From Pedobacter sp. UBA5917 (GTDB lineage Bacteria; Bacteroidota; Bacteroidia; Sphingobacteriales; Sphingobacteriaceae), in assembly GCF_002432345.1 (NCBI RefSeq), contig NZ_DJDT01000231.1, positions 1 through 22,386 on the forward strand: a DNA stretch of 22,386 nt. Reading direction: 5' to 3'. Position numbers and translations under genes: made by a program. Below the pieces are notes generated by a model. That model ran no database searches. It had not been told where the DNA came from and worked only from the letters and a program-made list of their open reading frames with translations. Shown here in pieces: positions 16,165 through 22,386 of the stretch. Each line of letters begins with the position of its first letter. The first letter of the stretch is position 1.

Positions 16165-19100
16165 ATGAACTTAAAATTTTTACGCAAAATTTCTTTGTCC
16201 TTGCTGCTTATGCTGCTTGCAAGTACAATTCTCTTTGCCCAGGACCGGAAGGTAACGGGTAAAGTTGTCGACCAGGCCGACGGACAGGGAATACCGGGAG
16301 TAAACGTGAGTTTAAAGGGCGTTCCCAGCAACGTAAGCACCAATTCCGATGGGGTTTTTACCATTCAGGTAAAGAGCAATAGCGATGTTTTGGTATTTTC
16401 GTACATCGGTTACATCAGGCAGCAGGTAACGGTAGGCACCCAGACCAATGTAACAGTAAAACTTGTTTCCGAGAATAAAAACCTTGAAGACGTTGTTGTT
16501 GTGGGTTACGGTACACAGAAGAGATCGCATTTAACCGGCTCGGTAGTCGATATTAAAGCATCAGAGGTAGAAGATCTTCCTGTAAGCAACATCGGTGCCG
16601 CGTTAGCAGGCCGTTTATTAGGCGTTGGCGTTAGCGGAGGTACTTCGCGCCCGGGATCAACCGCAACATTAACCGTTAGAAATCCTAATGCGATTTATGG
16701 TAAAGATGGCGGTTCTCAACAACCTTTATATGTAATTGACGACATTGTTCAGCTTAGCCAGACCGGTGCGCCGGATAATACCTTATTCAACAATTTAGAT
16801 CCTTCCGAAATCGAAAGCATTTCTGTGCTTAAAGATGGTGCTGCTGCCGTTTATGGTACGCGTGGCGGTAACGGTGTGGTGGTGATCAGAACCAAGCGCG
16901 GTAAAATTGGTGCGCCTAAAATCAGTTATAGCGGTAACTATTCTATAAATGATGAGGCTTACAGGCCGAAAGTATTAAGTGCATACCAATTTGGAATGTA
17001 TTATAACATTATGAATGGTCCGAACGGTGCTGCTGCACAACCTGGTAACGATAATTTTTTCTCTCAGGATGAGCTTGATTATTTTAAGGATCATGATTAC
17101 GATTGGCTGGAAGATGCATGGAAATCTTCGTACAATACACGTCACACCATCAGTGTAAGCGGAGGTACCGATAAGGCTACTTATTTTGGCGATGTTTCTT
17201 ATTTTAAACAGGACGGAAATCTGGCAAGTCTTGATTTTCAGCGCTGGAATTTCAGGGCAGGATCGGAGGTTAAAGTAGCCACCAATTTAAAAGTAGGTTT
17301 ACAGGTATCCGGAAATAACAGCGATCTGGTTAAAACCTTTAATAAAATCGGTAGTGAGCTTGATGATAATGATTACCGGAATTTATTACTTGCCCCAAGG
17401 TACATCCCGATGTATGTAAACGGTTATCCGGTAAAATTACCCGGCACAACCAACGATTTTTCAACTTATCACTTTTACGAAGTAGAAAAATTAAACAACT
17501 TAAACAGCACCAATACAAAAACCTATACCGTAAACATTAATGTTAATTACGATATCCCATTTGTAAAAGGTTTATCGGCAAGGGCAATATACGGCAGGAA
17601 TATGGGCAGTACAGCAGGTTCGCAGGTGGGTACCAAATACAACCTTTACGAGTTTGCCCGTTTAGGTACAAATCAGCACATTTACGATAACGCACCGTTA
17701 AGAACATCGCCTTCACCAATCGTGGTGGCCTCTAACGGTAACAGGTTATATTATTCAAACATCAATCAAAGCTCTACCCAATCCAACCTGGTTTTAAACT
17801 ACAACAGGCAGTTTGGCAAGCACAATTTCAGTGGTTTGTTTACTGTTGAGAAATCGGAGCAGGTTTATAATATGAACTACGTTTTAAAGGCAGACCCTAT
17901 CCAATCAACAAACGGACAGTTTTCTACAGCCACAGGCGCAATTGATGGTGCTACAACCAAAAGCGAAGGTGGAACCTTATCTTACGTAGGCCGTGCAAAC
18001 TATAGCTATAACGAAAAATATTTAGCAGAATTCTTATTCAGAAGTGATGCATCAACCAAATTTGCGCCCGAAAACTATTGGGGTAAATTTTATTCAGGTT
18101 CATTGGGCTGGGTATTGAGCGAAGAAAATTTCCTTAAAAACTCCAAAGCCGTTAATTTCTTAAAAATCAGGTATTCTGCCGGTTTATTGGGCAACGACCA
18201 AACCAAAGCCTGGTTATGGAGACAGCGTTACACTTTCCAGGATGGTAAGGGTGCGGTTTTTGGTGATGCCGGTACCACTACAGGTTATAAAATGGAAGCT
18301 TCGCCTAACCGCGATGCCACCTGGGGCGACGAATTCAAAAACAACTTAGGTATTGATGCAAGATTCTTAAATAATAGATTATCAACCACAGTAGAAGGAT
18401 ATTTTAACCACGCTTACAACATTCTGGTAGAGCGTGTAGAAAATGTTCCGGTTACGGTAGGTGGTTCTGTTGCAGCAGAAAATTATGCCATCAACAATTT
18501 ATATGGCTTCGAATTCCAGGTGGGCTGGAACGATAAGATCGGTAATGATTTTACTTATGGCGCCGATTTAAGGATGTCGTGGTCAGATAATAAGGTAATC
18601 CGTTCGAGTTTTAATGCCAATGATGTTTTATATCCCTGGAATCCACGCAATGGTACTTCATCCGATGTTGGTAAATGGGGTTACGATTATATAGGCATGT
18701 TCCATAATCAAGATGAGATTAACGCTTATGTTCAGCAGTACAACATTAAATCTGTGTTTGGCACAGCGGTAACAACAGCAAACCCAACCCAGTTAAAACC
18801 CGGCATGTTATACTATCGTGATGTGAGGGGACCGCTTCAGCCTGATGGAACTTTTGCCCCACCTGATGGAATTATCGACTCAAACGACCAGATCCAGCTG
18901 GCTAAAAAAGCAAGTAACCACTATGGCTATGGAATGACTTTCAGGGCAGGTTATAAAGGGATAAGTGCAGAGTGTGTAATCGCCGGTTCGTTTGGCGGTT
19001 GGGCCGAAATAGATGGCAGAAAAAAGATGAACAATTCTATTGCCCGTACTTTTGCCAGTGTACCATCATATTGGGGAGATATATACGATCCGGTATTAAA

Positions 19101-19389
19101 TCCTGCAGGTACTATGCCAAATCCGAACTGGGAGGCCATCAGCTTAACGCCAACCTCAAATTTTTGGAAAGTAAGCGCCTTCCGTATGAGGATGACCAAT
19201 TTCCAGATTAACTACAGAATACCCCAAAAAGTATTGGAAAGCTTAAAGATCAGCAATGCAAGGGTTTTCTTTACAGCCGTAAATCCGGTAAACTTTTATA
19301 ATCCTTACACCTATCGCGATAGCGACGCCGCATTTGATGTTTTTCCTAATCTAAAAACATACTCTTTCGGATTGAATTTAACTTTATAG
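16165..19389 (+). CDS. SusC-like TonB-dependent outer-membrane transporter 2
   Basis: 1074 residues. Signal peptide 1-25 (LFA-Q), carboxypeptidase-regulatory-like domain (about 28-102), TonB-box region LEDVVVVGYGTQKR (107-120), plug (about 121-250, with LYVIDDI and IRTKRGK landmarks), then the barrel ending in FGLNLTL. As with SusC1 there is no STN domain. It imports oligosaccharides together with SusD2, which starts 29 nt downstream. Outside the conserved N-terminal part it differs clearly from SusC1, so the two pairs probably take different fragments of the glycan. Its own box and leader and the upstream terminator make it a separate transcription unit. Confidence 0.95.
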   Translation: MNLKFLRKISLSLLLMLLASTILFAQDRKVTGKVVDQADGQGIPGVNVSLKGVPSNVSTNSDGVFTIQVKSNSDVLVFSYIGYIRQQVTVGTQTNVTVKLVSENKNLEDVVVVGYGTQKRSHLTGSVVDIKASEVEDLPVSNIGAALAGRLLGVGVSGGTSRPGSTATLTVRNPNAIYGKDGGSQQPLYVIDDIVQLSQTGAPDNTLFNNLDPSEIESISVLKDGAAAVYGTRGGNGVVVIRTKRGKIGAPKISYSGNYSINDEAYRPKVLSAYQFGMYYNIMNGPNGAAAQPGNDNFFSQDELDYFKDHDYDWLEDAWKSSYNTRHTISVSGGTDKATYFGDVSYFKQDGNLASLDFQRWNFRAGSEVKVATNLKVGLQVSGNNSDLVKTFNKIGSELDDNDYRNLLLAPRYIPMYVNGYPVKLPGTTNDFSTYHFYEVEKLNNLNSTNTKTYTVNINVNYDIPFVKGLSARAIYGRNMGSTAGSQVGTKYNLYEFARLGTNQHIYDNAPLRTSPSPIVVASNGNRLYYSNINQSSTQSNLVLNYNRQFGKHNFSGLFTVEKSEQVYNMNYVLKADPIQSTNGQFSTATGAIDGATTKSEGGTLSYVGRANYSYNEKYLAEFLFRSDASTKFAPENYWGKFYSGSLGWVLSEENFLKNSKAVNFLKIRYSAGLLGNDQTKAWLWRQRYTFQDGKGAVFGDAGTTTGYKMEASPNRDATWGDEFKNNLGIDARFLNNRLSTTVEGYFNHAYNILVERVENVPVTVGGSVAAENYAINNLYGFEFQVGWNDKIGNDFTYGADLRMSWSDNKVIRSSFNANDVLYPWNPRNGTSSDVGKWGYDYIGMFHNQDEINAYVQQYNIKSVFGTAVTTANPTQLKPGMLYYRDVRGPLQPDGTFAPPDGIIDSNDQIQLAKKASNHYGYGMTFRAGYKGISAECVIAGSFGGWAEIDGRKKMNNSIARTFASVPSYWGDIYDPVLNPAGTMPNPNWEAISLTPTSNFWKVSAFRMRMTNFQINYRIPQKVLESLKISNARVFFTAVNPVNFYNPYTYRDSDAAFDVFPNLKTYSFGLNLTL

Positions 19390-19418
19390 TGTTGGTTGGA
19401 TCATTAATAATTAAAGAA

Positions 19419-21422
19419 ATGAAAAGAAATAAATTAATATATCTGTTTGCTTCACTTGTTTTGGTAGCAACCAGCTGTAAAGACACTTTTTTGGAAGAAA
19501 AACAAGATTATACCGGCTTTAACGAACAGGTTTTTCAAGATCCGGCATTGGCACAGGGTTATGTTGATTATGTTTATGGTTTATTCGAGGCACCGGGCAA
19601 TGCCCAGGCAATGACATGGAACCTCGCCACCGCAAACGATGATTTTACCAAAACAACAGAAGAACTTGCAGGCGAAACCAACTGGAACAAAGAATGGGCA
19701 ACCATATCATACAATAATGCACACGATCTGCCATATTTCGGGGCAAGATTGAGCAGCAGCATTGCCAATAACACCTGGACAAGGATGAAACAGATCAATA
19801 TTTTTCTCCAGGAGATTGATAAATATGGTATCCCTGAAGAAACCAGAAACAAACTAAAAGGGCAGATGTATTTCTGGCGGGCCTGGCAATATTTCGACCT
19901 GGTTAGGTTATATGGCGGTGTTCCATTGGTATTGGTACCACAGAATCCGATTGTATCTTCAGGTGATGATACCCAGGTACCAAGAAGTTCTTCTTCGGCA
20001 TGTATCGAACAGATTGTGAAAGACCTAGATCTTGCAGTTCAGTTATTGCCAGGAAAATGGACAGGATCAGATAACGGCAGGATCACATCAGGTGCTGCTG
20101 CAGCTTTAAAAGGCAGGGTTTTATTAACCTGGGCAAGTCCGTTGTTTAACAGGACAGACGATAGGGCAAGATGGGAAAGGGCTTATCAGGCAAATGTAGC
20201 TGCCAAAACCTTACTCGAAGCCAATGGTTTTGGTTTATACAAAGTAGGTTCGCTGGCTAATGGTGCTGCCTGGGGAAACATGTGGTTTACAGATAACAGT
20301 CCCGAAGCAGTATTTTCTTTTGGTTTTAATAGCGTTACCACGGGTAATCCTCAAAAAAACAATGGGTGGGAGCAGGCCGTACGTTCTAAAACAATATTGG
20401 GAAGTGGCTCTGTTTCGCCAACCAAAGAAATGGTTGATGCTTTTCCGATGAAAGATGGTAAGCAGCCCGGCAGTTCTACATACGCCTATTCGTTGGCCAA
20501 GTTTTATAAAAACAGGGATCCGCGTTTCTATAAAACCTTCATTTACAATGGTGCACTATGGCCATATAAAGAAAATACCAATTACAAACAGTGGACTTAT
20601 GTTTGGAAAAAAACAGCAGCAGTTACCACTTATAATGCGACTACAGAAATCGCCGGGGCAAATGCAAGTGGGGTTTACCTGTGCAAAGCAGCAAATCCGA
20701 ATGCGAGTAACGTAACCGGAAGTTTTCAATTGAGCCCGACCGACTTTATGGAAATCAGGTTTGCAGAAGTATTGTTAAACCTGGCCGAATCGGCTGTTGG
20801 GGCAGATAAGGCAACCGAAGGTTTGGGTTATGTTAAATTGATCAGGGAACGTGCCGGGGTAGAAAACCTTGATGGTGCTTATGGTTTAGCAGCGGTAAGC
20901 GGTCGCGATGCATCTTTTGCTGCGGTACTTAACGAAAGAAAGATCGAACTGGCTTATGAGGGCAAACGTTTCTGGGATTTAAGAAGATGGATGTTATTTG
21001 AAACAAACTCGCCAACAGCGGCCCGTTTGGGTATAACTCCATTAAATGGTACACGCAGAACAGGTTTCTTTATTTCAGTAAAAACCAGTTCGGCCGGAGC
21101 AGACTATGTGGCCGCAACAGCCGATCCATTGATTAAACCTGCTACAGGCAACGCACCGCTTGCCGATCGTGATGCCACTACATATCCCTCAGGAATTACA
21201 AATTATGATCAGTACCTGGATTATCTGTACGATAATTATTTTAAAGTTACGGTTAAAGATGATTTAGACAGGACATCTGCACCTGCCTTCAAATTTATAT
21301 GGTATCCGCAATATTATTTCTTCGGCATCAACAACAGTGCCTTAACTGCCACGCCTTATTTAGAGCAAACTACAGGGTGGGACAGTATGACCGGCACCGG
21401 TACATTCGATCCGTTGAAGTAA
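19419..21422 (+). CDS. SusD-like surface glycan-binding lipoprotein 2
   Basis: 667 residues from the ATG at 19419. I prefer this start because it places a proper SPII signal directly at the N-terminus, with lipobox VATSC and the lipid cysteine at residue 20 followed by KDTFLEE. A GTG at 19389, overlapping the SusC2 stop, is in the same frame but adds ten residues before the positively charged n-region. The SusD/RagB signature is at about 147-173 (LKGQMYFWRAWQYFDLVRLY, then GGVPL), with C-terminal blocks MEIRFAEVLLNLAE and LNERKIELAYEGKRFWDLRRW. It is the partner of SusC2 and ends the operon, with two terminators behind it and no SGBP-type lipoprotein, unlike the first pair. Confidence 0.93.
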   Translation: MKRNKLIYLFASLVLVATSCKDTFLEEKQDYTGFNEQVFQDPALAQGYVDYVYGLFEAPGNAQAMTWNLATANDDFTKTTEELAGETNWNKEWATISYNNAHDLPYFGARLSSSIANNTWTRMKQINIFLQEIDKYGIPEETRNKLKGQMYFWRAWQYFDLVRLYGGVPLVLVPQNPIVSSGDDTQVPRSSSSACIEQIVKDLDLAVQLLPGKWTGSDNGRITSGAAAALKGRVLLTWASPLFNRTDDRARWERAYQANVAAKTLLEANGFGLYKVGSLANGAAWGNMWFTDNSPEAVFSFGFNSVTTGNPQKNNGWEQAVRSKTILGSGSVSPTKEMVDAFPMKDGKQPGSSTYAYSLAKFYKNRDPRFYKTFIYNGALWPYKENTNYKQWTYVWKKTAAVTTYNATTEIAGANASGVYLCKAANPNASNVTGSFQLSPTDFMEIRFAEVLLNLAESAVGADKATEGLGYVKLIRERAGVENLDGAYGLAAVSGRDASFAAVLNERKIELAYEGKRFWDLRRWMLFETNSPTAARLGITPLNGTRRTGFFISVKTSSAGADYVAATADPLIKPATGNAPLADRDATTYPSGITNYDQYLDYLYDNYFKVTVKDDLDRTSAPAFKFIWYPQYYFFGINNSALTATPYLEQTTGWDSMTGTGTFDPLK

Positions 21423-21432
21423 ACAAGATCTT

Positions 21433-21462
21433 GGGGCGGTTTGCTCATCGTCCCTGTTTTTT
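21433..21462 (+). terminator. terminator immediately after SusD2
   Basis: GGGGCG (21433-21438) pairs with CGTCCC (21449-21454), with one wobble, followed by TGTTTTTT. It starts 11 nt after the SusD2 stop. Confidence 0.7.
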
Positions 21463-21480
21463 AATATTTTGGTTTTGGGA

Positions 21481-21513
21481 AAGGGGAGCATTAATTTGCT
21501 TCCCTTATTTTTT
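21481..21513 (+). terminator. second terminator after SusD2
   Basis: AAGGGGAGC (21481-21489) pairs with GCTTCCCTT (21498-21506), with one wobble, followed by six T residues (21508-21513). The T-run is also the left edge of AT-rich box C, so termination of one unit and the start of the next overlap. Confidence 0.8.
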
Positions 21514-21552
21514 ACTTAAGAATGTTACATTTATATATGAAAATTAATTATT
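21508..21552 (+). promoter_or_regulatory. AT-rich box C, shared promoter/operator of the pectate lyase unit
   Basis: Third copy of the block. Positions 21528-21551 equal 9192-9215 exactly, and ACTTAAGAATGTT matches the left part with three changes. It directly follows a terminator and precedes the pectate lyase by 266 nt. The near-identity to box A in a region that is otherwise unrelated suggests a binding site under selection. Confidence 0.6.
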
Positions 21553-21818
21553 ATCTTGTAACATGGTTTCAGAAACAGATTCTGTTTTCCGAAGCCCTTT
21601 TAACCAAATGAAAAGATGATACAAAAGCTAGCTAAATTTATACCATAAACCACCGCTTTTTGCGTGCAAATTTGAAATATAATATACTTTCTAACCAAAA
21701 CTTATAACCAGAGATACAAACAGAAATGAGCCGGTATTTATAAAAATCCAGGTCGGTAATTCCATCGGTTAAAAATATCAGTTAAATTTCTTTTGCTTCT
21801 TTAACGGGCAAAACACAA
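21553..21818 (+). promoter_or_regulatory. 5' leader of the pectate lyase gene
   Basis: About 260 nt. It carries TTAACCAAAT at 21600-21609, TACTTTCTAACCAAA at 21686-21700 (identical over 15 bases to the SusC1 leader) and the ATGAGCC mini-ORF at 21726. The distance from mini-ORF to gene (93 nt) is half that of the SusC leaders (about 200 nt), while the distances between the upstream motifs are kept. Confidence 0.5.
21726..21743 (+). other. possible leader mini-ORF (MSRYL)
   Basis: ATGAGC opens a five-codon frame 35 nt after the start of CTAACCAAA at 21691. It is the shortest of the three; by itself it would be ignored, and only the conserved spacing makes it worth recording. Confidence 0.25.
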
Positions 21819-22386
21819 ATGAAAAAGAACTTTTTAAATCTGTTGTTTACAACAGCATTAATGCTCTCCGCAAATTATTCTTTCGCACAATATCCAAAAA
21901 TCCCCGAGGATGTAAAAAGATCATCCGACTCGTTACTTAAAGAGGCTTACCGCCATTCGGATATTGCCTGGGAAAAAGCTAAACCCATTATGGCCAAAGA
22001 GGCGGCCGAGGGTAAACCCTATATTCCATGGGCAGGTAGGCCGAACGATCTTCCTCAATCTAAATTGCTGGCTTTTCCAGGTGCTGAAGGTGGTGGCGCT
22101 TATAGCTTTGGCGGACATGGCGGAAGGGTAATTGTAGTTAAAAACCTAAATGACAGTGGTCCGGGTTCTTTGCGCGATGCCTGCGAACAGGGCGGGGCAA
22201 GGATTGTGGTTTTCAACGTGGCCGGAATCATCAGGCTTAAAACCCCCTTAATTATCCGTGCACCTTATATTACCATTGCCGGACAGACCGCTCCTGGCGA
22301 CGGTGTATGTGTAGCCGGCGAATCGGTTTGGCTAAATACCCATGATGTTATCGTTCGTTTTATGCGTTTTAGAAGGGGCGAAACCT
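21819..22386 (+). CDS. secreted pectate lyase (PL1-like), N-terminal part
   Basis: 189 residues before the window ends. Signal peptide 1-23 (SFA-Q). Residues 85-189 show the start of a parallel beta-helix of the polysaccharide lyase 1 type: AFPGAEGGGAYSFGGHGGR, then VKNLNDSGPGSLRDAC, VVFNVAGIIRL, ITIAGQTAPGDGVCV and VIVRFMRFRRGE. PL1 enzymes cut alpha-1,4-galacturonan by Ca2+-dependent beta-elimination, giving 4,5-unsaturated oligogalacturonides. The calcium-binding aspartates and the catalytic arginine lie in the missing part, so activity cannot be judged. No lipobox: a periplasmic or secreted enzyme. It is the clearest sign that the locus acts on pectin, and it shares its upstream box and leader layout with the two SusC units. 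Confidence 0.88.
   Translation, partial: MKKNFLNLLFTTALMLSANYSFAQYPKIPEDVKRSSDSLLKEAYRHSDIAWEKAKPIMAKEAAEGKPYIPWAGRPNDLPQSKLLAFPGAEGGGAYSFGGHGGRVIVVKNLNDSGPGSLRDACEQGGARIVVFNVAGIIRLKTPLIIRAPYITIAGQTAPGDGVCVAGESVWLNTHDVIVRFMRFRRGET

Noticed and set aside
19389..19418. GTG start for SusD2 overlapping the SusC2 stop
   Set aside because: It adds ten residues before a complete lipoprotein signal. The ATG at 19419 gives the usual short n-region.
1..22386. Canonical Bacteroidota promoter (TTTG...TAnnTTTG), CRISPR arrays, tRNA/rRNA genes, insertion sequences
   Set aside because: Looked for in the gaps. Only imperfect -7-like matches were found, and no arrays, RNA genes or transposase genes.

Overview
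The window looks like part of a chromosome from a soil or plant-associated Bacteroidota bacterium. Pedobacter or another Sphingobacteriaceae member is the best guess, from gene style only. The signs are two SusC/SusD pairs, SPII lipoproteins with a charged residue soon after the cysteine, starts without Shine-Dalgarno sequences, and AT-rich gaps. It reads as a polysaccharide utilization locus (PUL), probably for pectin or its branched, fucose/galactose-bearing side chains, and it is cut at both ends.

Layout. (1) 1-7095, plus strand: the 3' end of a GH95 alpha-L-fucosidase/alpha-L-galactosidase; a large GH2 beta-glycosidase with a malectin domain (ATGA overlap with GH95); a sodium:solute symporter; and a dihydrodipicolinate-synthase-family lyase/aldolase. 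This looks like one operon that trims oligosaccharides, imports a released sugar or sugar acid and cleaves it. (2) 7096-7221: three hairpins between convergent genes. (3) 7222-8091, minus strand: a cupin/AraC regulator, the only transcription factor in the window. (4) 8461-9126, plus strand: a secreted DUF3826-type protein ending in a clear terminator. (5) 9587-15626: SusC1, SusD1 and a lipoprotein in the place of a surface glycan-binding protein, followed by a terminator. (6) 16165-21422: SusC2 and SusD2, followed by two terminators. (7) 21819 to the end: the 5' part of a secreted PL1-like pectate lyase.

How it works together (inference). The pectate lyase and glycosidases cut the glycan, the two SusCD pairs take oligosaccharides across the outer membrane, periplasmic GH95/GH2 remove side-chain sugars, the symporter brings a monomer inside, and the DHDPS-like enzyme splits a 2-keto-3-deoxy acid to pyruvate plus an aldehyde. 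Neither SusC has an N-terminal STN signalling domain and no sigma/anti-sigma pair or hybrid two-component sensor is present, so the AraC protein is the local candidate regulator.

The most unusual signal is non-coding. The three units starting at SusC1, SusC2 and the pectate lyase each begin with a similar long leader: an AT-rich box of about 45 bp just after the previous terminator, then 151-163 nt later the motif CTAACCAAA, then 32-37 nt later ATGAGCC, which opens a tiny reading frame (11, 14 and 5 codons). The leaders are otherwise dissimilar. A second oddity is a chain of three palindromes (835-974) lying inside the start of the GH2 coding sequence, as if a small repeat had been inserted and became coding.
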